This document shows, one piece after another, positions 36,521-48,889 of a stretch of DNA of 64,000 nucleotides; the first letter of the stretch is position 1; every line of letters begins with the position of its first letter. The translations under genes and the position numbers were made by a program. Source of the stretch: Erigeron canadensis (Eukaryota; Streptophyta; Magnoliopsida; Asterales; Asteraceae); contig NC_057764.1 in NCBI RefSeq assembly GCF_010389155.1, positions 4,340,001 to 4,404,000 of the forward strand. Direction: 5' to 3'. The notes beneath the pieces are model-generated. The model saw only the letters and a list, made by a program, of their open reading frames with translations. It was not told the origin of the DNA and did no database searches.

Positions 36521-37200
36521 AGCTAATGGTATTTTTAGTATTTTACTCATAAAATTTTGGAAAACTAAAAAAATCGGTATCTATAACACCGAACTACATC
36601 ATCTTTTTAAGTCCGGCATCTCCAACCCTGAACTTCAATACGTGGCTTTAACTTTTTATACAGGTGGCTTTGGGACTTAAGGGCGGTGATTCCAATGTCG
36701 GTCTTCAGCTATTTTTCAATGTCTTCAACTATTTTTCATTAAATCCGTATTGAGGATACCGGTCTTCAACAAAAGACTGCATATATTTTTTGATTGTATG
36801 TATATTGAGTTTGATTTTATTGGCTAGCTATATACGTGTTTCTTAATTTGTTTCTCACGTGGTAACGTTTAGCCGTAATATTTACCTACCATTATAGTAT
36901 AAAATTTAATTAAAATTATATTGATCAAATTTAAAAACAAAAATTGAGTCCCGTGTTAGCCCATGTATTTTATTTCCCTTTTAAGTTTGTGTTTTCTTTT
37001 TTCATTACTTGCATTTGTGGCCCACTTTCCTTTATAGAACCTCTGTTGAAATGTATAGTTGTTTTGTTATTCTCACATATGTACTGATAATGCTAAGTTC
37101 ATTATATCTTTAAATGTGTTTATTAGGCACTAATAGAAATTGTATGTGATGCAATTAAAGTATTCGACAGTTGGCCATAATATATATGTGTTTCAAGAAG
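36521..37200. other. Spacer
   Basis: No gene supported. Repeated CCGGTCTTCAAC/TCGGTCTTCAGC words near 36690-36770 are the only pattern noted. Confidence 0.4.
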
Positions 37201-37440
37201 AATATGACCTAAAAATGTGTTTCACTTTCAGGTTGGAGGATTTCCTTCAAAACATTATTCTTATATAATGTTTTTGTCTCGAGCATAATTATTTGTATTC
37301 CTTTTGGTGTTCTTTTACTAATTTTCTAAAACTTTCACATATTCTAATGCGTAGGCAGCTGTGGCTACTGCAATGTCTATTGGATTTGGATTAGAAAAGT
37401 TTTACTTTATGTGAAGAAACAACATATAGTAATTTAGTTA
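37201..37440 (+). pseudogene. Fragment of an unidentified host gene (exon-like pieces)
   Basis: TTTCAG followed by GTTGGAGGATTTCCTTC, and GCGTAG followed by a frame reading AAVATAMSIGFGLEKFYF, look like two exon starts behind splice acceptors. The protein is not long enough to identify; a dioxygenase-like helix is one guess. The part from 37283 on is repeated at 53578-53741, next to the other LTR of element A. Confidence 0.4.
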
Positions 37441-38454
37441 TGTTTAAACTTCAAACATTGAAGTTGTTTTTGTGAAGTTCCTCACTCGATGGTTTAACCC
37501 ACAAGTGTAGAATACAACAAGTCAAGTAATCACTAGATAGGACTAGTATGAAACTTCAAGTAAGCACTAGATTGTACTAGTATTACAATAAATATAAATG
37601 CAAGAATATATATAAAGTAATATGTACTTAAGCAATAAAAAGATAAGCAAGTAAATTAAATTGTGAGACACAATGTAATTTTCAAGTGTATTTTATTTAT
37701 TGATGTTAAATAAAATACAAGGTTGTTGCGGAACAAGATATTACAAAGTAAGTATCTAAACAAGCTATGAATTACAAGTGATCTAATTTTGCTAAATAAA
37801 CTCCTTGATCGAAATACTTAAAGTTCTGAAGTATAACTGTTTAGATCGAGAGTATTTGAGCAAAAGCACCAAATTGCAAAAGTGTATATTGGACGAGGGA
37901 AGTGACTTGGTATTTATAGGCAAAAAGAATAAATATAGTATTCTTTTTGCCGTACAAATATGGTTACATGCATTTAAGGAAATTACTTTAATTCCTTAAA
38001 TGCATTGATTAAAGTACAAGAATAAAATCACATGATAGTGACTTGTCTTCTAATTAACCAACCACCTTTACATGCGAGTAAGGTTTTTAACAAAGGACAA
38101 ATGGATTGTCCGGGTAAAGGCATGTAAAGGCATAAAGTCAATTCCTCGTAATCAGTGTTCAGACTTGTAAGGTCTAGAACACTGACAAGGACTCCAGTCA
38201 GGAGATCTGGTAAGTCTTCTAGTGAGCTCCGCTATTTGTCAGACTTCTTTCTTCAGACTTCAGTCTTCGACTTCAGTGAGAATGTTCTTCAGTGGAAAGA
38301 TCTTGACTGGAGTGAAGTCCAGTGAACAAATCTGGTGGAATCCACATTCCTGTACAAGTAAGTTGTTCACTGGTCTTCACATATTTTTTGAACAAATCTT
38401 CAGAGGGCTCCAGTAATCACGTCTTGAGCGAATCCAGTAAATCTGGACCTAACA
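37441..38454 (-). repeat. Element A 3' LTR
   Basis: Direct copy of 53742-54730, differing by about a dozen substitutions and two indels (15 bp and 10 bp). The minus-strand start is TGTTAGGTCC. The left limit is placed at TGTTTAAAC, but TGTGAAG at 37410 is possible. The LTR is full of CCAGT/ACTGG and CTTCAG words. Confidence 0.8.
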
Positions 38455-38466
38455 AATTCCCCCTAT
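38455..38466 (-). promoter_or_regulatory. Polypurine tract of element A
   Basis: On the minus strand AATAGGGGGAATT lies immediately before the LTR start TGTTAGG. This is the plus-strand primer site and fixes both element orientation and the inner LTR edge. Confidence 0.8.
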
Positions 38467-39470
38467 TTGTTTAGAAATTATGCAAGGATTTTCAAGCTTT
38501 TATCTATACAAGTTTGTACTTAAAAAAATCCTTGGAAAAATTTGACTAAGTCTAATTTGAATTACTGGAGAGCCACTTTATAGATCATCAGTGTTCCCAG
38601 TTTATACAATTTAATTTCTATACTTAATTTGGATAAGTACTTGTGAAAAATAAGAATTGCAACTTATATTTACAGACATCAACTGGAGGAAAGTTACAAT
38701 CATAAAAAAAATACAAGTACAATATCAGATTCAGGCCATTCTCTTTTCAGCATGCCCAGATGGCTCTTCTGTGGCCTTCCTCTTTAAACCTGGAGATGAT
38801 GAAGTAGTAAGAGTAGTCCTTAAGCCCAACTCCATCTCCATTAGTTCCTTCCTCATCCATTCCTTGCCAATCCTCTTCATAAAATACTTAACATCCTGGA
38901 AAACATCTTTACCTCTGTAGGAAAGGCCAATCTCTCTAAGTTCTGACCATCCAAATGCCCTTATTGACGTATCCTTTCTTTCATCAGTAAAGTTCCCTTC
39001 TCTGAAGAGTTTGACATGGAACTTTGAGAAGTTATCATGATTTTCTGCCAGATGGATCTCAGCACCCAGTATAGATCGGACATCAGCTCTGAATTGTGAC
39101 AAATGTTCATACATTTCCTTTGTCTGAGCCCTTTTTACCATCTCATCCACTTCCCTGGACACCTTTCTCTGTTCAACAGCTTGTTGAAATTTTTCTTTAT
39201 TGATTCTGATGTGACTACTTTATACCCATTACCCACATCGTTATTGGCCATTTTACTATATGTTTTAAGTCGTTTTTGTATGCATTTGGCGCGTTTATGG
39301 TGTTTGTTAGTGTTTACAGTCTCTGAACAGGTTACGCGTCCATTTGGTACATTTTCGGGTGATTATTGGCCAGGAAGTGCGTTATGTTTATGAGAGTTGA
39401 TTTGAGTGGAAGATACGGCAGAGTTTGGCGAGTAATCGAGATCGAAATAAGTTTTCTATACAAGCTCGTG

Positions 39471-39709
39471 ACTGCGCCGCAGCCCTGATCCACGGAAATA
39501 AATGGACAAACCCCCACTACGCCGCAGTAGGGATAGCTAGGAGACGACTGCACCGCAGTCAAGTAAAGTAGAAAGGAGGCCGTGGAAATGTACTGCGCCG
39601 CAGTGGTGGTTTGCTTAGCCACTGCGCCGCAGTCACTTGAAGTCAAAGGTCAACATCACCTCACTGCGGCGCAGTGAGGGAAGGCTCAACCCCACTGCGC
39701 CGCAGTGGG
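39471..39709. repeat. Seven-copy ACTGCGCCGCAGT palindrome array in S1
   Basis: Copies near 39471, 39517, 39547, 39591, 39620, 39661 and 39694, each a 9-13 bp palindrome centred on GCGCCGC (some with one change, such as TGCACCGCA or TGCGGCGCA). The spacer sequences between them are unrelated. Confidence 0.9.
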
Positions 39710-39759
39710 TGCACGGGAGGACAGACCTTTCCTTGTTTCTGCATCAGATTTTGGAGGGG

Positions 39760-39767
39760 TATATAAA
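39760..39767 (+). promoter_or_regulatory. TATA box of solo LTR S1
   Basis: TATATAAA placed about 50 bp after the palindrome array, in the usual U3 position of an LTR. It would direct plus-strand transcription. Confidence 0.6.
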
Positions 39768-42180
39768 CAAAACCCTAGGTCGAAAATAAGGCATCAAAAA
39801 TCTTTCTAGGAGCTGTTCTACAAGGGTTCTTACTCCTCCAATCAAGATTTTCTTAGGCGGATTCGTTGAAGATTCACGGGCACCCATCTAGATCGTATCT
39901 ACTTATTGTCTTGCATTTTATTTTCTTCAAACGATTGGTACATCATGTCTCTCTTCTATTTTATTCATTATTGTGAATTGATCATGAGTGGCTAAACGTT
40001 TAATCATCCACCTTGATGAAACTAGATGGATAATGTGATTGGAATATTTTTAATTCAAAAGGGTTTATTTAATTATCGTTGTTCTGTGATCTTGATGATA
40101 CTAATTCTTTTCATTAATTAATTTCGATATTGGTTGCATATGATTCTTCGTTGGTGGTACCAGTTGAATGTGTATGTGATTTTAAAATAGTTACTTGTCT
40201 ATAAGTAATTATCACTAGTTCATGGTATGATAGTGAATATCGTTTTAAGAAAAGATTAATAATTTGTATGATAGTGAATATCGTTTTAAGAAAAGATTAA
40301 TAATTTGTCAACGTGATTGATATCGGTTGGTAGTACCACGCTATTGTCACATAGGTTCGATTGATAATTTGATAGTCAATAAAACTGATTGTTAGAAGAA
40401 TTGTCTTAGATTTGGTGGTACCGGCTTGGGTAATTCGACTAGTAGTTAGGTGTTCGATAATTTGTTCACGGTTGGTGGTACCACGTGAGTAGCTTAATCT
40501 TGTCACGATTATCTTTAAACTCTAGAGAATTTGTTCTTCGTTAAATGCAATCACATTTGAAGTCGAGGGAAGTCGGGGTGGATGACTTTTAAGTATATTG
40601 TCTGAAGTGTTCTTTTAAATTTATGCGATTATTTTGCAAACCAATTTACTTTATTTGTCAAAAGGATTTTTCGAAGCAACACCCGTTTTCCAAACTATTT
40701 TACTAGCAACTAATCATTTCCCAATCCCTAAGAACGAGCTCAGGCTTACCTCTTAACTATATTACAAACGATCGGGTTCACTGCCCGTGAGTGCGTAGTA
40801 GTGAGTTTTTGGGTAGTTTTAGTTTTATAAATTTAAAGCTCGATTTTGCACATCAGATTCTTTCTGAAGTGTTCAAGGGAATGAAGGTGCTAAGATCCGC
40901 ATCTCTGGCAGCTTTGGATTTTCTGGCTGGTGCCTTCGGCAAAACCTTGATCTTCTTTCTATATTCATGCTCTAGAGCAGTAGCATTACTCCTTACTTGT
41001 TGCTGGAGATCTTTCAACTCTTCTCTTCTCTGGGCAATGAGATCCAGTATGCTCACACCATAGATTTCAGAATCATAGACTTGTTTATCTTGAGCATACA
41101 TGGATCGAATATAGACATCATCCAAGGCATCCAGACATTTGTCAAGCCTGGGATCATCCTTCATCTTTTTATATACTTCAATTTAAACGCCCAACATGCC
41201 AGCGTTATAAGAATCTAGAGTCCCATGCCTGGCCATATCTAACTGGTGAGCAATCAAGTCATCCTTCAGATTCTTTTTGAAAATTTCAATCAAGATGCAC
41301 TCTTGCTCTAGTTTTTTTGCCTTGGCCTCATCAGTAGAAATATACTCTTCTTCTGCTTCATCTGTTGGTTCACCAGACACCACTTGCTTTCTCTTGATCT
41401 TTTCATTGTGGTTGGGATGTCTGGGAACTCTTCAAACACTGGCTCACTGGCATCAGTACCAACAGCTTCTTCTTCAATTTGTCCACTAGCATCAGTACCA
41501 GTGACATCCTTTCCAATCACCTTCTTCCAGACTTCAATCTTCTTCTGAAGATCACCAACCTTTTCTTTTCCAGAACCTTCCCCCTTGGAAGCATCTCCAG
41601 ATTGAAGATGATTCCACACCTGGTCCAGCTTATGTCTGTCAGCAGAATCAAAGGTTCGACCAGACACTGGAGCAATATTATTCACAGTTTTCCTCAATTG
41701 CATCACTTCCTTTTTAATAATTTTGTTAGAGCACATAAAGTGCACAATCTGTTGTCCGATGCAATAATTCTAAAAGGCTAAGAACTATAAAGTTAATAAG
41801 GCCCAGTCCGTTTGTACAGCCTATAAATATAAGTCTTAGGTCACGAATTTAAGTTGATGATTTAGTTGCAACATAGAGTCATTCACTAGGTTCTCGAGGT
41901 AGAGATCTATACCTCGAGATACCGCCCAAACTATCACGATTCGTCTCAATGATTGTAATCCGTAATCATTGTAGATGTTTTTCATACGGATTCACCTTGT
42001 AATCATATGATTAATGATAGTATTTTCATGTTTATCTCCTGTTCTTATTATCTTCATGTGTGTTTATCATGATAATCATTAATTAACCCTAAAGACGATC
42101 ATAGACGGATTCCGCACATCTATGATTGTTAGATCTCGTGTTAATCGATCCGGGAATGTGCTGAAACATGTTTTTACAAG

Positions 42181-42192
42181 TGGTATCAGAGC
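42181..42192 (+). promoter_or_regulatory. Primer-binding site of element C
   Basis: TGGTATCAGAGC, complementary to the 3' end of initiator tRNA-Met, two bases after the first LTR; the usual site for copia-type plant elements. Confidence 0.9.
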
Positions 42193-42229
42193 TTTGGAGG
42201 ATGATATTTCCTCAAACGAGATCTGAAAA

Positions 42230-42725
42230 TTAGGTTTTTGATGAAGAATTCGACCAGATCTGCTAAATTCGTTCTAAGTTCATCTCACGAAGATAGGAAA
42301 CGAATTTATCTTTAAATTCGTTCTAAGTTCATCTCACGAAGATAAGAAACGAATTTAACTTACGAAGTTAGTGGTGCTTACGAACTTAAGTCTTAACTTC
42401 GTACAGATGAGGTCTTCACCTTACGAACTTAACCCAAAATAGCCAAAAACCCTCACGAACTTAACCCTTTTCACCTCACGAACTTACACTTACGAACTTA
42501 GCATTTGGTTGCAAAGTAACTTTGTTCTTACGAAGTTAGATTGCACTTACGAAGTTAGTTGTTCTCACGAACTTAAACTTCGTTTCATGCAGACTTAGTT
42601 CTTACGAAGATAACATCTAAGTTCGTGCTGATGTCATCCAGAAGTTAGTTTAACTGAGAGTTGATGTCATCACGAAGATAGTCGTTCTAGCTGAGACAAG
42701 TTCGTATATGGTTCTTATCCGACGA
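42230..42725. repeat. CGAACTTA/CGAAGTTA/CGAAGATA motif array in the element C leader
   Basis: About twenty occurrences of an octamer family (ACGAACTTA, ACGAAGTTA, ACGAAGATA, and inverse TAACTTCGT/TAAGTTCGT) with irregular spacing, in a leader with no long ORF. The same words crowd the LTR and accessory-gene promoter of element D. Confidence 0.9.
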
Positions 42726-45700
42726 CGAAGATGTTCTCAAGCTACTTTAGAGGTTCAGTGTGTTTCAACATCAGAAGATCAATTACATGGAAGCACACAA
42801 CAGGGTAGTTATTAAAAAAAAAAAAAAAAGGCGGGAAATCTCGAGTAAAATTTACTTTCTTCTATGGTCTTAGAAGTGGATTTTTACGCGAGATTCAAAA
42901 TTTGGTAATGGTTGGAAAATTTTGGTCCGTTTTCGCGCATATTTGGCACGGTTTTGGCACAAAATTTCGACAATCATCAGATTTTTCCTACCATCTTAGA
43001 TTCAATAATTTATGTGAATACCAATGTTTCACGTAAAGGTGTTTTTCCCAGAAAATTTGGAGGGAAAATGGTGTACCCTGTTATCGGCGAAGAGTTTGCA
43101 GTTGTTATATGCTCTAGGCCATTTGGAACCTCATACAGGATAGGAGATACCTAAGACAGGCTGAAGTTCAAGATTTTTGCAGAGAAATGGGGGGGATAAA
43201 ACTTTCAGTCCTCGGTATTTCTAAGCAAAAATATGAACTACTCGACATTCATTGAAGATCAAAGGTTATTCTGTTCATTCATTCAGTTTAACGGTTGATG
43301 GTGATTAAAGTATTATAATGTTTGAGTTGTGAAGATACAAGACAGAGTCAGACACTGCTAGTTGAGACAGGATTCATGATACTACAGTTTGTGATTCAAG
43401 CTACAGAGTTTCTTATTTTTGTGAGAGCTGATTGATTTGATGTTGATTGTTGGAAATTCAACTCCGCCATTACATGCCAATTAAGCAAGATGAGCAGAGT
43501 CTCCGGCAATAAATCCTAGGGTGGAAGATTGCTGATGTTTAATTTGGAGGTGCTACTACTGAGGGGGAGAACTACAGCGAGAAGTGTTGGGTTGGTTAGT
43601 TTTCATGAAGATATAGAGATTTTGCAGGTTGAAGATGAGATTGCAGTTTCAGAAGATCGAGTCTCAACATTGAAGAGCCGATATCTCAAGTTAAGGGGGA
43701 GGCTATTCATTTAGACTTTCTATAATTAATATCGGTTTGTGAAGAATTGATTGCACCGGCCAAGGGGGAGTTTGTTAGAGCACATAAAGTGCACAATCTG
43801 TTGTCCGATGCAATAATTCTAAAAGGCTAAGAACTATAAAGTTAATAAGGCCCAGTCCGTTTGTACAGCCTATAAATATAAGTCTTAGGTCACGAATTTA
43901 AGTTGATGATTTAGTTGCAACATAGAGTCATTCACTAGGTTCTCGAGGTAGAGATCTATACCTCGAGATACCGCCCAAACTATCACGATTCGTCTCAATG
44001 ATTGTAATCCGTAATCATTGTAGATGTTTTTCAGACGGATTCACCTTGTAATCATATGATTAATGATAGTATTTTCATGTTTATCTCCTGTTCTTATTAT
44101 CTTCATGTGTGTTTATCATGATAATCATTAATTAACCCTAAAGACGATCATAGACGGATTCCGCACATCTATGATTGTTAGATCTCGTGTTAATCGATCC
44201 GGGAACGTGCTGAAACACGTTTTTACAAATTTCAAGATCCTGAGGAAAGTGGCGAGCCAACTGGGTGTCAATCATCTTCATTACTTCAGGCAACAACCCA
44301 TCACGAAGATTTCTAAGGAGAGTTTCAGACACCTCTTCAGTAATTTCTTTCAGCATATCCCCCCTAAATTTTCGAACTACTTCATCACTGAGGGTGCTGA
44401 CAACAGAGTTTTTCTCTAGGGTTGGCCTGCTTTCCAGAGAGCTTATTCTGGTGGTCAAATTCTGAACCTCACCAGTCAGACTTGCCAGAGGTTGAACAAC
44501 TTCGGGTTTAATGGCAGTCTGAACAACTGTCACCATATCCTCCTTAATTCCCTGGACCGCAACTTGTATAGATTCAGAATTTTTGTTTGTTGCCACGACA
44601 AGTTCATCCAGCTTCTCAAAGACCATCTTCTCATTTCCAGCAAATATGTTCATTTCTGACTTAAGATTATTAGAAATTAGAGATTTGAAGTCAGAAATAA
44701 CCTGAGAAGAAGCCTGAAGTGATCTCTCCAGGTCCGCCACCTTATCAAAAAGGCCTTGGACCTCGGTTGAAGAAGAAGAGGAGAGACCACTGGAAGGATT
44801 GGTGATTCTGGTGATAGACGATACTGGCAACACCCTTGTAATATTTTCAGTTGATTGGGTGACTGCCAATGGTTCAGAAGTTTGAGATGGTTGAAATTCT
44901 GGTGCAATTCGTGATTCAAAAGTTGTTGGAGTTGTTGTTTGTTCTGGAAGAGGTGCTGGTGTATTTTCTGTGGTGGAGGAGGCATATCTGTAAGAATTAA
45001 CTGGGAGACAGAATGGACGGGGCGATCAACTTCTTCTTCTACTAGAAAACTCATATTCACATCAAAGTCATTGTCTTCAGACAGTGGAGAATCAACCATA
45101 TCCCAATGTGGGCCAGTTCCACCTGCCTGGTCCTCTACTTGTACATTCTCCACCCTTATATTCAAATCAATCTGAGCCCCTTGCTCCAAATTCTCTCTCT
45201 CAGTCTGCACATCCTATTCCCTTCAACCTCTTCAATAATTAAGGACCCATCAGTAGCCATAATGTCCCCACTTCCAGCAGTTGAGACTGGTATAACAAGA
45301 GGTGAGCCAGACCCTCTTTCTTCTTCACCACTTCCTTCTACAATAACTGTGGAAATGGTTGCTTGGGCAATCTCCTGAACAAGATCTCCATAATCCAGAT
45401 GAGAGGATTCTATAAGAGATGATACCAAAACTCCGTCTCTCCTAAGACGACGAATTCTGTTCCTTGGCCTGGTGGGATTAGGGGCTACCTGAGTAATGGG
45501 TAGCACCCTTTCAGCAGTAACAACTTCAGAATTTTCTTCATTGTTTTGAGGCTCACCAGCAACCTCTTCATCTGGTGATGATGCATTTGCCTCTTCTTGA
45601 ATTTTGAACTGATATAACATCACCGATGGAATGTCAACCTCAGTAGGAGATGAGGTCAACTGGTTGAGGTCCCTCAGATATTCACATAATGAAAAATGAG

Positions 45701-46648
45701 TTGTATTTACAGAGTACTCATTTTTCAAGACCCTTCTGAATATAATGGACAAAAATCGAATGAAGGGAATGAAGGCTTTCCTGCTCTTGACCTTCAATCT
45801 GTCCACCAGATCATTGAAGAAAATTTGGGTAAAGTCCACCCTATACCCATGCCATAAACAGTAGGCAATCTAGAGCTGCGTCTGGTTTATTTGATCTAAA
45901 CCTCCAGAACTGCCACCCAAGCACTCAACAAGATGAGTGAAAAAATATCTCCATGAATCTGTCAGCCTGCTCATATATACAGTGCCCTTCCTGAGCAGCT
46001 GGCCATTCTTATCCACAATCTCAGTGTGCCCCATCAACCTACACACTTCCCTGGTATTGATGCCAGAAGGAATGTCAATGGGAATCTCATTATCATCAAA
46101 GTAGTTCATCCTCAGGGCATCTCTGAGGGAATCAACAGTGATGGTGAAGCTCTTGGTGCCTTGTTTAAGTGTGTAGTGGATGGATTCATCACTTTCCACA
46201 TACACAGCAGTGTACCAAAATTCACACAAATAATCATGGTACATTTTGCCCGGATTTAAGGTTAGGGCACCAAATAAGGGACTGCTTAAAAAAAAAGGTA
46301 TTTAACCTTCCAATAATAGATGTTGCCGAGTGATTTGTTGAGAGTTTGGCCATCTAATTGTTCATATTTATTCTGATGGCATCGGCAGAAAGAGAGATCT
46401 GATTTGCCTTTATAACAGTGGCAGCCGGAGCATAGTTTGTGGCTAAGAGATTTTTTGGAGAAGGTTTGGGAGCCATTAGAGATATTTGAAGATGAAACTG
46501 AAAGAATTGAATATTGATAAGGAAAGAAATTTAAGAAGAGAGATGATGATGATTGGAGAGTAAATGAAGAATGAAATAAATGAAGGAATTTGAAGATTTG
46601 GGAGTAAATGATTTTCGAGATGAAACTGAAAGTGAAGGTAAATATGGG

Positions 46649-46656
46649 TATTTATA
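46649..46656 (-). promoter_or_regulatory. TATA box of the element A accessory gene
   Basis: TATAAATA on the minus strand, followed by a CT-rich leader of about 150 nt and then the ATG at 46476. A separate promoter inside the retroelement is inferred from this arrangement. Confidence 0.55.
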
Positions 46657-46659
46657 GAG

Positions 46660-47460
46660 GAAAGAGAAAATGGAATTCAAAACGGTAAGTTTGAAAAATT
46701 TCAAAACAGTTTTGATCGGTTTTGACATCCGCATTTAATGTTTCCCATCACACATAAATGTATGACGGTTGACAACCCACAAAAATTACCAACTTGCACT
46801 TTTTGTCTTCCCAAGGTAACAAAACCATCATTTAAGTTGAAAAAGTTATGCCACGTAAGTTGAACAGTAACTGTCCAGATGAAAAATTGTAAGGTTGGCA
46901 TGCATTAGTATCAAGTATTAAAAAATATAATGATTTGACACACAAAGACTCATTTTACTGCATCTGGAGGTTGACTGGACACTCCAGTTTCACTGGTGGA
47001 TTAGGCCAGTAGAATATGCACTAATGGTACACTGGAGGGACACTCCAGTAAGTACCCAGATTAGACCATTCTGGTAATCCTCAAACACGCACATCAACTA
47101 ATATAAACAAATGAGAGGGACACATTTACAAAGCGACTGAAGTCACTCCAAACATGCACATCAACTTATCCAATATTAATGAGAGGGACACATTTACATG
47201 GTACTGGAAGCATTTTCTAGAAAAATTTGTCCAGTGAGAAAATAAATTAATAAATTCCCTTTGAAACTTAAATATATAAAAAAAATGTGGTATGAGTCTT
47301 TCCCCTTAGAATGGTGATCCATAAATCTATCAGTGCAAAGATAGTATCACAAAGGCGTTCGATAGCTTTACTGGTATAGATTTATAAATCTGGAATCAAA
47401 GAATCCTGCCAGTGTCACAAAGGCGTTCATAACAAGGTTCCAGATTAAGGGTTCAACATT
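46660..47460. other. Untranslated spacer between pol and accessory gene of A
   Basis: No coding sequence. Contains a cluster of CCAGT/ACTGG words (46965-47230), the same words that fill the A LTR, so it may be upstream control sequence of the accessory gene. Confidence 0.5.
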
Positions 47461-48667
47461 CCCAACTCACTGACAAGATTTTGAAAAGTTTTCTCATCTA
47501 AAGGTTTTGTAAATATGTCAGCAAGTTATTTGTCAGTGGGGATGAAGTGGATTTCAACATCATTTTCATTACATGATCACGAATAAAATGATACCTGACA
47601 TCAATGTGTTTCGTCTTGGAATGTGATGTGTGAAAATCTAGTTAAATTAAAATCCTTAAAAATACTCCTAATCGATTACCACACACAATCGGGCAGTGGA
47701 CCCGTTCGTATGCAATATAGATTAAAGTAAGTAAAGGTTCGTTCCACAGAGACTACAAAGAGCTAGCGAGTTTTAAGTAGTTAAAAAGAGTTTGGTTTTT
47801 AAAGACACCACGTCATCTTGATTTTAAATTAAAAGTTAGTTGATTGAAAGAGTTAGAAATTCCTAAGATTTTATCGAAAAGAAAATTGTTTTAAATCAAA
47901 TGAGATGAGAAGATCATCCACTTCGACTCCATGATACACATTATTTAGGTTGCATATAATTGAAGAACCAATTCAAATATGTTGATTTATAACCGAGAAC
48001 TAACAAAGACTCACCCCGTACCCGTCAAGTTCGTTACTTTATTCAATTCCCTTAATTAACTAGTTCCATTACTAAGACTGGTACCCCAAGACGCCTTTCA
48101 TAAATTTCCTAGCCAACTAATTGTTTTGGTTATTTAGATAACAATTGTGTCTATTGATTGTACCCAACCATTAACCCGTTAACCCTTATTAACTATTAAT
48201 TATTTTCTACCGTACCCGTCATAGAAACAATTGCTTCTAACCAAGCAATCAAAATAACTTCTACACAACCTAAGTTACCACTAGGATCATGCAAAAACTA
48301 TCCGCAATTAAGAGTTAAATAACAAAGAATTAATAAGCTAAGATTACGACACCAACGTTAAATCAAATCAACTTGAATTCAAAATATTATGCAACCATTA
48401 TTCAATGTATCACTTCATCTCAGTGGATGACGAATTTTTTAGCTACTCATAATCATAAACAAAGGACAAAGAGTAAAAATATAGAAGAACATATTGTACC
48501 AATGTGTAGAAAACAAGTAAACGCTAAGAAAATCGATAACCGAATGCCTTGAAGCTCACGAACAACCATTAGACCTTGATGGACGAAAAAGCTGCTGAGA
48601 ATAGCCCCAAAGAACCCTAAAATCGATTAGAGGTGATTCTCTCTCGAATGGAAGGGTTATTGTCTTG

Positions 48668-48675
48668 TATTTATA
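48668..48675 (-). promoter_or_regulatory. TATA box of solo LTR S2
   Basis: TATAAATA on the minus strand, directly after the GCGCCGCA array. Confidence 0.6.
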
Positions 48676-48710
48676 GTGAAAAATCAAAAACCCTTCAGCC
48701 GACCTTGTTT

Positions 48711-48889
48711 ATGCGCCGCACAAACCATCCATGCGCCGCACAAAACCAAAGATTTCCATGTTTCAGACTTTCCTTAACCCGTTATGCGCCGCACGTCTCT
48801 CCTGTGCGCCGCACAGGCACAATCGCCAAATTCCCTGTCCAAAATCACAACTTTCTGTGCGCCGCATGCCTGTTTTGTGGGCCGCACAA
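48711..48889. repeat. Six-copy TGCGCCGCACA array in S2
   Basis: Copies near 48711, 48731, 48784, 48803, 48856 and 48876 share TGCGCCGCA(C/T), mostly followed by ACA; one has GGGCCGCAC. On the minus strand they lie about 40 bp before the TATA box, the same relation as in S1, but the flanking bases of the motif differ from S1. Confidence 0.9.

Larger units (their letters stand above)
39202..40860 (+). mobile_element. Solo LTR S1 with 5-bp target duplication GATTC
   Basis: GATTC at 39202-39206 and 40856-40860 bracket 39207-40855 (1,649 bp), which starts TGATGTG and ends CACATCA. No internal coding, PBS or PPT is seen, so this is a solo LTR left by LTR-LTR recombination. Seven palindromic CTGCGCCGCAG-type sites lie at 39471-39709, about 50 bp before a TATATAA at 39760. 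It is related to S2, and its gypsy class is a guess. Confidence 0.88.
41719..44232 (+). mobile_element. Non-autonomous LTR retrotransposon C, complete
   Basis: AATTT target duplications (41719-41723, 44228-44232) bracket 41724-44227 (2,504 bp). The two 455-bp LTRs (41724-42178, 43773-44227) start TGTTAGAGC, end TTTTTACA and differ at only three positions by eye. The primer-binding site TGGTATCAGAGC (initiator tRNA-Met) begins at 42181 and the polypurine tract CCAAGGGGGAG precedes the second LTR. The 1.6-kb interior has no gag or pol, so it depends on another element's proteins. It is inserted antisense into element A's accessory ORF and is young. Confidence 0.95.
38731..46476 (-). pseudogene. 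Accessory ORF of element A (unknown function), interrupted by S1 and C
   Basis: Read from ATG at 46476 (MAPKPSPKNLLATNYAPAA) through several frame changes to KRKATEEPSGHAEKRMA with stop at 38731; about 3.5 kb or 1,100 codons once the insertions at 41724-44227 and 39207-40855 are ignored. Reading continues cleanly across both insertion points. Parts: an N-terminal globular region (CEFWYTAVYVESDES, TVDSLRDALRM, LTDSWRYFFTHLVECLGG, DFTQIFFNDLVDRL), a long acidic low-complexity stretch, a coiled-coil-like region (FDKVADLERSLQASSQVISD), and a basic end that could be a nuclear localisation signal. Breaks: TAG at about 45868, frameshifts near 46400, 45200, 44900 and 41400, TAA near 41183. The same architecture is found in element D. 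Not recognised as an enzyme. Confidence 0.75.

Noticed and set aside
42912..43714. Small open frames in the interior of element C
   Set aside because: No gag, pol or other domain; lengths are as expected by chance, and the element is better described as non-coding.
38731..46476. Retroviral-type envelope protein in element A
   Set aside because: The position fits, but no signal peptide, transmembrane segment or fusion-type region is visible; kept as accessory ORF of unknown function.
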